Shown: positions 17,065 to 26,881, numbered from the stretch's first letter. The stretch: DNA of 64,000 nt from Ruegeria sp. HKCCA6707 (GCF_013033515.1 NZ_WQEG01000006.1:287862-351861); one strand, 5' to 3'. The notes: generated by a model from the sequence alone, not told the origin. Made by a program: numbers and translations.

Positions 17065-17964
17065 ATGACACGGATTCTATTCAAAACAGCTGTAATCGCC
17101 GCGCTTTTCTGCGGTCCGGCTAAAGCGGACCCTGCTGCGTATGGCTCTCCGCAAGAGGCGCTTGAGGCGATGGTTGCGGCGCTAAAAAGCCCGGAAGAGG
17201 GTGCCGTTTTAGCCGTCTTTGGGTCGGAAGCTGCGGACTATCTTTCAGATGGAGACCCGATCGAGGACAAGATCAACAAATTGGCCCTGCTGTCGCTTTA
17301 CAGAGAAGGGTATCGGCTTGTACCGCAAGACGATGGCTCTGTCCTGATCGCGCTTGGCGAGGAAGGGTGGCTTTTCCCAGTCCCCATCGCAAAGACGGAC
17401 ACGTCATGGTCGTTTGACAACGACGCAGGTCGCGAAGAAGTACGCCTGCGCGAAATTGGCCGCAATGAGCTGGACGTGATCGAATTGATGGAGGCCTATG
17501 TCGAAGTTCAGGCCGATTTCCGGGCGCAGGATCAGGACGGTGACGGGGTCAGGGAATTTGCGAGCCAGATCATCTCAACCTCTGCGGATCAACGAGATGG
17601 ATTGTTCTGGGCAGATGAAGGCACGCTTTTGGGAGAGCTTTTTGCGCGCGCCTCGGCCTTTGGGTACAGTGACGGTGAAAACGATCACCCGCCCGAGCCC
17701 TATTCGGGATACTATTTTCGCATCTTAACAGAACAGACAGATGCGGCACCCGGCGGTGCTATGGACTATTTCGTCAATGGGCACATGGTAGCAGGTCACG
17801 CCCTTCTGGCCGTCCCGGCAGAGTTCGGAGAGACGGGGGTACACAGCTTTATGGTTTCGGAAAACGGTATCGTCTACGAAGCCGTTTTGGGTGAGGACAC
17901 GTTGGAAAAGGCGGCAGCCATGACAAGCTTTGATCCGTCAGAAGACTGGCATCCGGTGAACTAA
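17065..17964 (+). CDS. DUF2950 family exported protein
   Basis: A 299-residue protein with a signal peptide ending near FCGPAKA. The DUF2950 core includes YGSPQEALEAMVAAL, GWLFPVPI, SFDNDAGREEVRLREIGRNE and PEPYSGYYFRILTEQ. It starts three bases after the DUF3300 stop, so the two are co-transcribed and probably work together in the periplasm. The family has no assigned biochemical function. Confidence 0.93.
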   Translation: MTRILFKTAVIAALFCGPAKADPAAYGSPQEALEAMVAALKSPEEGAVLAVFGSEAADYLSDGDPIEDKINKLALLSLYREGYRLVPQDDGSVLIALGEEGWLFPVPIAKTDTSWSFDNDAGREEVRLREIGRNELDVIELMEAYVEVQADFRAQDQDGDGVREFASQIISTSADQRDGLFWADEGTLLGELFARASAFGYSDGENDHPPEPYSGYYFRILTEQTDAAPGGAMDYFVNGHMVAGHALLAVPAEFGETGVHSFMVSENGIVYEAVLGEDTLEKAAAMTSFDPSEDWHPVN

Positions 17965-18025
17965 ACTTGCTCGCCGAATTAAGCATTCGAAATATGAGAT
18001 TATTCGCGAAGCTTTCAGAGAATTC

Positions 18026-18372
18026 ATGACAATGAGTTCGGTCAAGACACTTGCGGGGGCTGCAGTTGGTATCGCGATTGCACAGGGTGTATGGGGTGTG
18101 ATGTCCCGGTCAGGCGGCGCATCGGGAGGGAGCGTTTCGGGTCGCGGTGCGCCCTACGGCGGCTCAGCTTCCCGAACGCCAGCGTCAGGGGGGGAGTTTT
18201 GGGCGGCCTGATCGGGAGTAAACCACGCATCGTTCGAGTAGGAAGAAATCGTCGTTGATTTGTGCGCGCACTGATTGTGGCTGCAAACGCGGATGGCCGC
18301 ATAGAGGCGAGCGAAAACGAACAGTTTAGTGGCCTTCGCGGACGGCAAATGGGCTGTCGTGGTGTCCTGTGA
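18026..18372 (+). pseudogene. DUF533/TerB-like protein, frameshifted
   Basis: The first frame (from ATG at 18026 or 18032) gives the DUF533-type N-terminus SSVKTLAGAAVGIAIAQGVWG with a Gly/Ser linker, and stops after 61 codons. A second frame (about 18262-18372) continues with ALIVAANADGRIEASENEQF, the first TerB-like helix pair of DUF533, and then stops. The remaining helices are missing. The gene is therefore broken by at least one frameshift and a C-terminal loss. Family members are inner-membrane or tellurite-related proteins of unknown function. Confidence 0.7.
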
Positions 18373-18564
18373 AAGCGTAGAGGCTGCGCAAGCGTCGATG
18401 GACAGTTTATCGGATCTATGCGACTGAAAACGTTGTTTTCCGTGATTGGCCTTGATGTTTGGTATGGCAGACGTCCGCCCTAAGCTTTGCCGCTTTTTCT
18501 CATCAACCACATCATCATGCGTTTGTGGCTTGACTCGAGCGCCCAGCGCACCACCCGTTAAGGG

Positions 18565-19368
18565 ATGCTACGAAAGATATTCCTGACCATTTTCGCGTCC
18601 GCTTTTCTCTTAGCCGCGCCTGCCGTTTCACAGGCGACGGAGGTTGATCTAGAGCTTGTTCTTCTCGTCGACGTCTCTCGGTCGATGACCGAGCGGGAAC
18701 TCGAGATTCAGAGACAGGGCTATGCGGCAGCCTTGCAGTCTGACGAGGTCTTCGCGGCTGTTCGGTCGGGCCTGTTGCAAAGGATAGCTTTGACATATGT
18801 CGAGTGGGCCGGCACGCAAGAAGTGGTCGTTGATTGGCGACTTGTGGAAACGCGCGCTGATCTTGAAGGCTTCGCGCTGGCTCTTACCACGCGTTTCGAT
18901 CCCGCTCTGCGCAGAACTTCAATTTCTGAAGCGCTGATCTTTGGTGCGGCGATGATCGAAGAGAACGAATTCGAAGGTCTGCGCAAGGTGATCGATGTTT
19001 CAGGCGACGGGCCTAACAATCAGGGGCGCCCGGTACTTCGAGCCCGTGAAACAGTGCTGTCAAAGTCGATCACCATAAACGGATTGCCGCTCATGACCCA
19101 AGAAGGTTTGGGCAGCCAATGGCATCTCGACGACCTCGATGTGTACTACGAGAATTGCGTGACGGGCGGGCCAGGTTCTTTTGTCATTCCGGTTCTTGAC
19201 TGGCAGGACTTCGCAGAGGCCGTCCGCCGAAAACTGGTGCTGGAGATCGCGTCGACGACCGTGCTCGAATACTTCAGATTTGCGCAATTCAATTCGACCG
19301 ATACTTATGATTGCCTGATAGGTGAGAAAATTTGGGAACGGAACCGGCAAATCTGGAGCGAGCCCTAA
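18565..19368 (+). CDS. DUF1194 von Willebrand A-type exported protein
   Basis: A 267-residue protein with a signal peptide (FLTIFASAFLLAAPAVSQA). A vWA-like domain follows, with the MIDAS start LLVDVSRSM (DxSxS), a Thr loop (LRRTSISEALIFG) and an Asp in DVSGDGPNNQG. This matches DUF1194, a roseobacter-rich family of secreted vWA proteins with unknown partners. It lies 192 bases after the DUF533 relic. ATG at 18565 gives the complete signal peptide. Confidence 0.9.
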   Translation: MLRKIFLTIFASAFLLAAPAVSQATEVDLELVLLVDVSRSMTERELEIQRQGYAAALQSDEVFAAVRSGLLQRIALTYVEWAGTQEVVVDWRLVETRADLEGFALALTTRFDPALRRTSISEALIFGAAMIEENEFEGLRKVIDVSGDGPNNQGRPVLRARETVLSKSITINGLPLMTQEGLGSQWHLDDLDVYYENCVTGGPGSFVIPVLDWQDFAEAVRRKLVLEIASTTVLEYFRFAQFNSTDTYDCLIGEKIWERNRQIWSEP

Positions 19369-19750
19369 AGGTGGAAACTTTGACACCGAATTGCATGCGC
19401 GTTCTTTGAAATCTGCGGCTCGGAGCGAGCGAGACAGCAAAGGCGATCCCATCACAAAGTTTGTTTTTAGGCGGCTAAACTACCGCACATGCGCTGCGCT
19501 AGCAGTACTGTCCGCGCTCTTGAGCGATGCGTGTCGCAAGTTTTGGGCCGATCCAGCGCCCCTACCGTTTTTTCTCCCGTGACGGCTTGTCCGGGTTCAT
19601 CCGACACGACGTCAAAACCTTGAACCGCGCGATAGCCGGTTTGTACGGTATCGGATTTGCGGGGGTTCGCTGACGCATAGTGACTGTGCGTTCTCGCTAG
19701 TGGCGAGCAGTTGCCCGACCTCCCATCTTTGGCCTGAAAGGAGACAACCG
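19369..19750. other. Intergenic stretch before the hemerythrin gene
   Basis: 382 bases without a firm gene. A 48-codon plus-strand frame (19527-19673) beginning MRVASFGPIQRPYRFF has no ribosome site and is not recognised; it may be a relic. AAGGAGA just before 19751 belongs to the next gene. Confidence 0.4.
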
Positions 19751-20317
19751 ATGCTCGATACATATACCATTCGCCAAGATGACATGCCTCAAGAAATGCG
19801 GTTTCTCTTGGACCAATACCCCCGCGACAGCTGGGAAGCCCATCCGGGTTTCAAAGAAAAAACCGAGCATTGGCTCGGTGCGCATGAGATGTTCCGCCGC
19901 GTCGCAGAACGTATTCGATTGGATACAGAGAAGCTGTTGAACAGCGACATGGGGTTTGACGACTATGCAGGACGGCTTTCCTACTATGGCGGCAATCTGG
20001 TTGGGAACCTGCATGGTCATCACGGTTGGGAAGACCACAGCTATTTCCCTGAATTGTCGGCTGCGGACCCTCGTTTTGATGCGGGGCTTGAGTTGCTGGA
20101 GCAGGATCACTCCGATCTGGATAAGGTGCTGAGTGACTTTACCCGGATCGCGAACCGTGTGATCAAGCTGTCCGCACTTGATGAGACGCAAGCTTACGAC
20201 GAAGCAGGACAGCTCCATGCGACGAGCGATACGATTGAAGCGTTCCTGAAACGGCATCTCAGCGATGAAGAGGAATTGGCCGTGCCAATCATCTTGCATC
20301 ACCGGCTCAGAGGATGA
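19751..20317 (+). CDS. Hemerythrin-domain protein
   Basis: A 188-residue four-helix protein with His and acid ligands in hemerythrin order: EHWLGAHEMF, GNLHGHHGWEDHSYFPEL, LEQDHSDLDKVL and FLKRHLSDEEEL. This binds a non-haem di-iron centre used for O2, NO or redox sensing or storage in the cytoplasm. AAGGAGA precedes ATG at 19751. It ends 10 bases before a glutathionyl-hydroquinone reductase, so the two form an operon. Confidence 0.9.
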   Translation: MLDTYTIRQDDMPQEMRFLLDQYPRDSWEAHPGFKEKTEHWLGAHEMFRRVAERIRLDTEKLLNSDMGFDDYAGRLSYYGGNLVGNLHGHHGWEDHSYFPELSAADPRFDAGLELLEQDHSDLDKVLSDFTRIANRVIKLSALDETQAYDEAGQLHATSDTIEAFLKRHLSDEEELAVPIILHHRLRG

Positions 20318-20327
20318 TGCTGAAGTC

Positions 20328-21347
20328 ATGACGGATGCATCTACCGAAGAAGACCAAACTGATATCAACAAGCGCCGCGCACGGGGTGAATTCGTGCGCG
20401 GTATTAGCGGCTTTCGCCACGCCATTGGCGATCCAGTGTTTCCGGCAGAACCTGATCGCTATCACCTGTTCGTAGCCCTGAATTGCCCGTGGTGTCACAG
20501 AGTGACGCTGGCGCGAAATGTGTTAGGCCTTCAAAACAGCATCACCATGGACGTTGCATTTCCAAACCGAACCGGTGACGACGATCTAGAGGCGCCAAAC
20601 CTATGGGAGTTTGCACCTGATCGGATTGCATCGCTCACAGGTGAGACTTTGCCAGAATGCACGAGCGAGACCGGCACCGGCAAAGGATTTCGCCTTGCCA
20701 AAGAGATCTATCGTGCCGAAGGCTCTGAAGAGCAATCCCTTCCAATCCTGTATGACAAGATACAAGGGCGCATTGTTAACAACGAAAGCGCTGAAATTGT
20801 CCGAATGCTGGACGCTGCGGCGGATTCACTTGGCAGCACAATCCCGGCGGCTGAACGCGTTAGGCTTTACCCAGACGAAGTGCCGCGTCATCAAATTCAC
20901 GACCTGAACGAACGGATATATACAGCGATTAACAATGGTGCCTACAAGGCCGGGTTTTCGTCTGATCAAACGATCTATAAAACAGCTTTTGAAGCCTATT
21001 TCGAGGCACTCGAATATTTGGAGGAGCATCTCTCAGATGGCAGGCCGTATTTGACAGGCAACCACTTTTCAGAAGCAGATCTTCGCCTGTTCCCAACTCT
21101 CTATCGTCACGATCCCGTCTACTATGTGCGAATGAAACTTAATGGTGCCCGAATCCTGGATTACCCATACTTGTGGCGGTGGCTATGCCGTGTATACGCG
21201 TTGCCCGGAATTACCGAAGCAGGGTCTCTTGTACACTGCCGCCAGGGTTATTTCGGTCGCAGTTGGAACTGCGTGGTGCCCAATGGTCCACTCAAGCCAA
21301 TGTCGTACCCTGAGGCCTATCTGCATCCTGAACTCGCAACACTGTAG
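20328..21347 (+). CDS. Glutathionyl-hydroquinone reductase (GST family, YqjG/PcpF type)
   Basis: A 339-residue protein of the Xi/omega-like GST class. The catalytic Cys is in NCPWCHR (about residue 54), the glutathione-site segment is LPILYDKIQGRIVNNESAEIVRM, and the C-terminal helical domain has YLTGNHFSEADLRLFPTLYRHDPVY. It reduces glutathionyl-(hydro)quinones. ATG at 20328 is favoured because it follows the hemerythrin stop closely; no strong ribosome site is visible, so translational coupling is likely. Pairing with hemerythrin suggests an oxidative or quinone stress unit. Confidence 0.92.
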   Translation: MTDASTEEDQTDINKRRARGEFVRGISGFRHAIGDPVFPAEPDRYHLFVALNCPWCHRVTLARNVLGLQNSITMDVAFPNRTGDDDLEAPNLWEFAPDRIASLTGETLPECTSETGTGKGFRLAKEIYRAEGSEEQSLPILYDKIQGRIVNNESAEIVRMLDAAADSLGSTIPAAERVRLYPDEVPRHQIHDLNERIYTAINNGAYKAGFSSDQTIYKTAFEAYFEALEYLEEHLSDGRPYLTGNHFSEADLRLFPTLYRHDPVYYVRMKLNGARILDYPYLWRWLCRVYALPGITEAGSLVHCRQGYFGRSWNCVVPNGPLKPMSYPEAYLHPELATL

Positions 21348-21714
21348 ACCTCGTCAAGGTGTTATTGGGAGGCCTAGTTTCGAAATCAAACGTTTCTATT
21401 TCGGAGTACGAGAGCATTTTTTCTTTGCGTTTCGAAACCTGCATATCTTTGTTGCGAATGGTCGGTTTGGGCAGCCCGTGAAGCGCAATAGAGAACAACC
21501 ACGGTCCCGTTTGCGAACTGACTAAACGCACGATCCGGCGTGGCGATCTGAACGGTGTCAATCTCGGCCCAGAAGCAAGTGGCTTGAAATTCTCTGTTGT
21601 CGGCATCCAAGTCAATTTCGGCCAAACCTGCGGCCATGAGTTATGCCCAGCGAAGGAAACGCGCTTGGTTCTCGTGATGGTCGCCTAAAAAAAGGCGCTT
21701 CAACTTAAAGGCAC
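21348..21714. other. Intergenic stretch between GST and AraC fragment
   Basis: 367 bases without a supported gene. Two overlapping minus-strand frames (21292-21615 and 21386-21637) lack start signals and family resemblance. An AT-rich run of A residues near 21688 precedes the AraC fragment's end. Confidence 0.4.
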
Positions 21715-22092
21715 CTAAACTGTTCGAACGCTGCCCGGAGAATGGCCCGTCCAGCTTTTGTAGGCGTTTGTAAATGCGGCCTGATCGGAGTAACCGAGCG
21801 CGAATGCAATTTCAGACAGGCTCAGTTTGGGGTCATCAAGATACTGTTCGGCCAGCCTTGCGCGAATGTCCTTTAGAAGCTGCTTATAGCTTGTGCGTTC
21901 TTTGGCAAGTTTGCGTCCAAGTGTACTGACGCTCATGCCCAGCGTATTCGCGATTTCATCTTGCGTGGGCGCACTAAAAGACAGACGCGAGGTGATTTCA
22001 CCCTGCACCAGCGCACTCGTTTCTGGGCCGAACCTATGCTCGGGCTCGGGCGGGCTCATCAATTGATGCTGCGATTGCTTCAGGATCCGCAA
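21715..22092 (-). pseudogene. Truncated AraC-family regulator (C-terminal HTH only)
   Basis: 125 codons covering only the AraC DNA-binding domain. The first HTH is TQDEIANTLGMSVSTLGRKL, and the second is LSLSEIAFALGYSDQAAFTNAY followed by WTGHSPGSVR. Family members of this OruR/ArgR type are about 330 residues, so the N-terminal effector domain is missing. The upstream 53 bases run straight to the cyclase stop with no room for it. It is either a relic or a minimal DNA-binding protein. No good ribosome site precedes the ATG at 22092. Confidence 0.6.
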
Positions 22093-22145
22093 TTGAGCCC
22101 AAAGCAGCCATCAGTATCGCTTTCCCCCATGCCCGTTGCATTACC

Positions 22146-23423
22146 CTAAGTTCCCTGAACCATTCGAAAAACCTCAACCGGTTCGCGGATACCCTTTAGC
22201 TTGACCTCTCCTGCTGAGACTGACTTGAATTCGTTTTCCACAGCGATCGCCGCGCGGGTGCTGAGTAATATCTCGCCGTCCTCGGCCATATCGCAGAGTC
22301 GTGCCGCCACATTGATCGCGGTGCCCGAGGCGGTGTGGTCTGATCGATCTTCGTAACCGACCATGCCTACGGTTGCATATCCGAGCGATACGCCCACGCC
22401 AAACCCAAGCCTGTGACCAAGTCGTTTCCATCGCTGAGACAACTCAACCATTTTCGCCCGCATCGCAACCGCGAGCCGAACCGCATCCCCGGCAGGGTCG
22501 TCACAGGGCAACGGGTCGTTGAACAGCACCATGATCCCGTCGCCCATGCGGTGGTCGACGCCTGCACCATGCGCGTTGATCAACTTCCCCATTTCCTCGT
22601 GATAGGTCTGCAGCACCTCGATGGTTTCTTCAGGTTCCGCAGTTTCGCAAAACGCCGTGAACCCACGAATGTCACAGAAAATAACGCCCAAAAGCGCGCG
22701 ATGGCTCTTCAGCATGGTCTCAGAGCCTGAAGAGATCACCGTGTCGGCGACAGCGGTGGGAAGGAAGCGTTTAAGTCGGCCCATTCGCTCAATTTCGCCC
22801 ACCTGTTTCTCAACGCGGTCTCCAAGTTCTGCATTCAGCTTTTCCAAGGCTCTAAATTGTCGCGCGTTTTCGATGGCGATGACGGCTTCGGTGGCGAAGT
22901 TCTCGACCAAAAGCAGGTCGTCAGGTGCGAATTTGCCGACCTCTCGTCGCAACAGAACCAGATTGCCAAGAGATTTACCCTGCGAAATAAGCGGGACGAA
23001 CACACGCGACAGGATACCATCGGCGTCCACCAATTTTATCGCATCCACATGCCTGGATTTGTAGAACTCCGTCTCACGTATGTCAGGTTCTTCGACGATC
23101 CGGCGTGTTTTGACGCTTTTGTAAGGTGCGAATTCTCGGCCGACTTGAAAGACGTTGCCGACTTTCATCATATTAGTTGCTTCCCCCGTGGCAGCAGCTA
23201 TTTTCCACTCGGTATGGTCCTCATTGATCAAAACCACAAAGGTCATCGGAGCACTACACAACCGTGCGGCGTTTTCTACGATTGTCTGAAAAACTGGCGT
23301 CTCATCGTCGCGGCTTTGGCTGATCACAGTCAGGATTTCGCGCGTCGCGGCCTCGCGGTCATGCGCGCGCGCAAGTTCGGCTCGAAGGTTTTGTCTATAG
23401 ACGCTATCCTGTGAGTCCGGCAC
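22146..23423 (-). CDS. GAF-domain class III nucleotide cyclase
   Basis: A 425-residue soluble protein. A GAF domain covers about residues 30-190, then a coiled coil (EKLNAELGDRVEKQVGEIE) and a class III cyclase domain (about 235-420). Metal Asp residues are visible in FCDIRGFTAF and RMGDGIMVLF, and the transition-state Asn/Arg in NVAARL. At the two purine-specifying positions I read His in DHRMGDG (usually Lys) and Thr in SGTAIN (usually Asp), so the base specificity is not clear. GTG at 23423 has a GAGGG site at good spacing. It probably makes cAMP in response to a GAF ligand. Confidence 0.88.
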   Translation of the reverse strand: MPDSQDSVYRQNLRAELARAHDREAATREILTVISQSRDDETPVFQTIVENAARLCSAPMTFVVLINEDHTEWKIAAATGEATNMMKVGNVFQVGREFAPYKSVKTRRIVEEPDIRETEFYKSRHVDAIKLVDADGILSRVFVPLISQGKSLGNLVLLRREVGKFAPDDLLLVENFATEAVIAIENARQFRALEKLNAELGDRVEKQVGEIERMGRLKRFLPTAVADTVISSGSETMLKSHRALLGVIFCDIRGFTAFCETAEPEETIEVLQTYHEEMGKLINAHGAGVDHRMGDGIMVLFNDPLPCDDPAGDAVRLAVAMRAKMVELSQRWKRLGHRLGFGVGVSLGYATVGMVGYEDRSDHTASGTAINVAARLCDMAEDGEILLSTRAAIAVENEFKSVSAGEVKLKGIREPVEVFRMVQGT

Positions 23424-23670
23424 AACTTGCCCTCAGTTCCTGATCACATTTCAACATGGATATCACACCGGGCTTGCGAGACCAGAAAATTGCAGAGCGG
23501 GCGTCAAGCGAGGCAGCTCTACCTCGCAGTCGGTGAATCCGCTTTTCCAACGAATGCGCGCCAACAGTGAATGGTGGGTAAGTGATTTGCGACCCAACTC
23601 CTTCAACATGTATTATGATTACTCTGGACCGACCGGCGCGTCGCGCAGAGTTTTGTAGGAGCGATTTGGA

Positions 23671-25029
23671 TTGGGAACTGGCAACACTGATCGTTGGTGG
23701 CTTCTGGGTGCGATGGGCGCAATTCTCGGGGTGATTTTGTTGGACGAAACTGCGGTTGGCGTCGCGCTTCCAACAATACGCCAAGAACTGGGACTTTCAG
23801 AGATATCTGCTCATTGGGTGGTCAATATCTATCTTCTGACATTGGCCTGTTTGGCAGCGGCTACGGGTCGAATTGGGGACATAGTCGGAATTAGGGCGCT
23901 GTTGACCGCAGGGCTTTTTGTTTTTGGAGTGGCTTCAGTTGTTTCAGGATTTGCTCCAAACGGGCTAACACTGCTTATAGCGCGTGGCATTCAGGGCGTT
24001 GGCGCCGCCGCAATCTTTCCGTTGTCTCTGACATTGATAGCCTTGTCATTTGATGGGGCCGAGCGCGGCAAAGCTTTGGGTATCTATGGAGCGATCGGAA
24101 CATGTTTCCTGGCAGCCGGCCCCTTGGTCGGCGGTGCGCTTACTTCCGGTCTCTCCTGGCGGTGGATCTTCTGGATCAATCCAGTGGTCGTTATATGCGT
24201 CGCCTTTGTGGTTTGGCGGTTATGGCGCGATCCTCCAAGACACATCAAAGAGCGTTTCGATTTGACAGGTATGGTTCTGTTGGTATTCGGGCTTTCGCTT
24301 TTGGTCTTCGGAATAATGCAGGGGCCTGACGTTGGATGGCAACAAGGCAATGTGCGCGCTGCCCTGATCACTGGCGTTCTCGCGCTTGCGGTATTCGTAT
24401 TTGTTGAGAACCGGCGCAGAGATCCATTGGTCGCGGTGGCTCTTTTCCAAAATCCGACCTTCACAGCCTCGAACCTAATTGTCGGTGTCGCCCAATATGG
24501 AAAGATTGCCACCTTTGTTTTTGGGTCGATGTACCTGCAAACGGTTGAAGACTGGGGGCCATTCTGGGCCGGATTGGCTTTGCTGCCAGCTGTCATACCG
24601 ACAACCTTTTTTGCGCCAATTGCCGGCAAGTTATCTGACGAGCGCGGTACCCGCTGGCCTGCACTTGTTGGATTGGTGTCCATCACTGTCGGTCTCGGTC
24701 TGGTCGCAGTTGGAATGATGCTTAAGACAACGGCCGTTGTTTTCGTTGGGTTTGTTTTGTTTGGTGCCGCCGTTTCGCTGATGTTTGTACCGTCTCAGCG
24801 TGCTGTCACAATGTCGGTCCCTCCGAATATGCAGGGACAGGCGGGCGGGATTGTACTTTCAAGCCAATTGATTGGGGGGACCGTCGGCATGGCGTTGTCT
24901 AGCACAGCGCTGGCGGTGACGTCGTCACATGCGGCGGTATTTTGGCTGGCTGCATTCGCGTCACTGATGGTTCTCATCTACTCATACTTCGCGATTGATG
25001 CGCGGGACTCCTGGAAACAGACTGCTTAA
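23671..25029 (+). CDS. MFS transporter, DHA2 (EmrB/QacA-like)
   Basis: A 452-residue protein with about 14 helices. The DHA2 motifs are LDETAVGVALPTI in helix 1, GRIGDIVG after helix 2 and ARGIQGVGAAAIFPLS in helix 4. It should be a proton-driven drug or metabolite exporter. The start is TTG at 23671 with GGAG nine bases upstream; an in-frame ATG at 23713 would remove the first 14 residues and is possible. It is divergent from the cyclase. Confidence 0.9.
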   Translation: MGTGNTDRWWLLGAMGAILGVILLDETAVGVALPTIRQELGLSEISAHWVVNIYLLTLACLAAATGRIGDIVGIRALLTAGLFVFGVASVVSGFAPNGLTLLIARGIQGVGAAAIFPLSLTLIALSFDGAERGKALGIYGAIGTCFLAAGPLVGGALTSGLSWRWIFWINPVVVICVAFVVWRLWRDPPRHIKERFDLTGMVLLVFGLSLLVFGIMQGPDVGWQQGNVRAALITGVLALAVFVFVENRRRDPLVAVALFQNPTFTASNLIVGVAQYGKIATFVFGSMYLQTVEDWGPFWAGLALLPAVIPTTFFAPIAGKLSDERGTRWPALVGLVSITVGLGLVAVGMMLKTTAVVFVGFVLFGAAVSLMFVPSQRAVTMSVPPNMQGQAGGIVLSSQLIGGTVGMALSSTALAVTSSHAAVFWLAAFASLMVLIYSYFAIDARDSWKQTA

Positions 25030-25081
25030 CCCTGAGCTGCTACCGAACAACTCTTTGACCTCAAAAGCCGATTAAGCTGAC

Positions 25082-26638
25082 CTATACAAACGGGTCCATT
25101 TTGAATTTCGTGACAAGCAAGCTGTCGGCCGATTGCATGGCCCCATTTGTCCAACCCTGAGAGACAGACCACGCTTCATTGCAAATGTGCATGCCCGGAA
25201 CGGGCTCTTGCATGTAGCCGATGATCTCTTTCGGATCCGCCCCAATTCCCCACAGGTGATAGGCAGCACCCCAGGGTTCGCGCCCCCAGTTCTGGTAGGT
25301 GGCGGCAACAGGATTGGGCAAGTCATCACTCAAATTATGGGATTTGCGGACCTGGCTCCAAACCTCTTTCACAAGCCGGTCGGACGCTGGCAGAAGTTGG
25401 CGCATTGATGGCGCAATGGGGTCTCCGTCAGGTCCGGTTGCCCGATCAATCCAATCGGGTGCACCGAAAGTCGACCCTTGGGACAAGGCCTCCCAATACT
25501 CGATCATCTCACCATCGTGATAGCTCGCCATCAACAAAGCATGGCCTGACAGGTCGTCTACACCCCAGCGATAAATCTGTCTTGCCGGCAAATCCGTGAT
25601 GACGCGCCCGACAGAAAGGTTTCGGGGCGTCCACCAATCCTGATCAAACGCAAGATGCACCTTGGCCAATGGCACTTTGTGAACACTCTTCACGGCGCGT
25701 GCAAAACGGGTGTCACCAGAAAACACTTCGGTATTGATCAAGGATGGAAAGGCATTTGGCGGAATTGCCAGGATCACCCGAGCGGCCGACAGGTTCGTTT
25801 GCCCGGCTTCCGTCTGAAAGGTCAGATCAAAACCCGCATCAGGCAGCCGCCTGAGGTTAACCAGTTTATGTCCAAGTTGAACCTTCCCCCCGTTCGACAC
25901 GTAGGCTCTGGCAAGAGCTTTGGGGATTTGTTCGAGACCATGATCCAGTTTGAAGTACTTGGTTTTGTACGCGAAGTCGCGTTCAAACCAACTGATTGCT
26001 GTTTTGCTGTCCCAATTGGACAAAGGAGAGTTGTAACCCAGCACGTCGCGCACGAAATCATAGGTCTCGCGACTACGCTGTTGAAGCAAGAGTTCCCACA
26101 ACCCCGTGTCCTTCAGAGACAGAGTGCCTTCGCTCGCTCTCTTGTTTAAGTCGTCAATCACGTACGTCAGAAGGTCATCTCCACGCGCGATGACTGCGCG
26201 TTCCCGATCAGACAACCCGTAAGGAACGGACGTGACTTCAGAAAGCTTTGAGAAGTGCTGCCCGCGCAGGTAATAGCCCGTGATCGAGTAGGCAAAGTCC
26301 TGTAGTTTCTCGCGCCCGATCATTTCATCAACGATTTTGAGCGCGTGTTTGTCTGTGCGGCGCAAACGCATACCACCGATTTCCGCGGTTTGAGAGGTCA
26401 AGTTGGGGAAATGCAGCGAAAGGAGGCGTCCTCCTATCCGATCGGTCGCTTCAAAAACGCCTACTCTTGTGTTGGGTGCTTCGCTCAATCGCATTGCACA
26501 AAACAGCCCAGCCACCCCGCCGCCCACAATTGCGATGTCCAGGTCCGTTGTCCCGGTCTGCGCCCGAACTGCCGGTGCCGCGAAGGCAAACGCAGTAGCG
26601 GCGCCAGCTTGATTTAGAAAGGTTCGGCGTGTCGGCAT
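25082..26638 (-). CDS. Tat-exported flavin amine oxidase
   Basis: A 518-residue protein. The twin-arginine signal TRRTFLNQAG precedes an Ala-rich stretch cleaved near AVRAQ. The FAD-binding Rossmann motif IVGGGVAGL (about residue 38) and the second flavin motif RIGGRLLS follow. The C-terminal GEPWGAAYHLWG-like region (REPWGAAYHLWG) and GWTNGAMQSAD place it in the flavin monoamine oxidase / L-amino acid oxidase family. Export as a folded flavoprotein to the periplasm is expected. The substrate cannot be read. ATG at 26638 gives the complete Tat signal. Confidence 0.88.
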   Translation of the reverse strand: MPTRRTFLNQAGAATAFAFAAPAVRAQTGTTDLDIAIVGGGVAGLFCAMRLSEAPNTRVGVFEATDRIGGRLLSLHFPNLTSQTAEIGGMRLRRTDKHALKIVDEMIGREKLQDFAYSITGYYLRGQHFSKLSEVTSVPYGLSDRERAVIARGDDLLTYVIDDLNKRASEGTLSLKDTGLWELLLQQRSRETYDFVRDVLGYNSPLSNWDSKTAISWFERDFAYKTKYFKLDHGLEQIPKALARAYVSNGGKVQLGHKLVNLRRLPDAGFDLTFQTEAGQTNLSAARVILAIPPNAFPSLINTEVFSGDTRFARAVKSVHKVPLAKVHLAFDQDWWTPRNLSVGRVITDLPARQIYRWGVDDLSGHALLMASYHDGEMIEYWEALSQGSTFGAPDWIDRATGPDGDPIAPSMRQLLPASDRLVKEVWSQVRKSHNLSDDLPNPVAATYQNWGREPWGAAYHLWGIGADPKEIIGYMQEPVPGMHICNEAWSVSQGWTNGAMQSADSLLVTKFKMDPFV

Positions 26639-26881
26639 CGTGGTTTCTCGGGCTGCAAAGAACAAAGTGCCGTATGTTCGGGCATATGGAAAAGTCAGAT
26701 TGGCTTATTCTTGGGGGCCAGTTTGGTCGTTTTATCGGGCTTTGCAAAGCTTAGTTGCGGTAGTCAGCTTGGACTGACCCTCTGACGCTCAAACCAAAAG
26801 GTGTCTCATATCAAACTGAGCGTTCCGGAAGCCCGCTTTAAAAAGTTAAAACGCAGCATTGTCTTGTGCTTTGGCCGGTAT

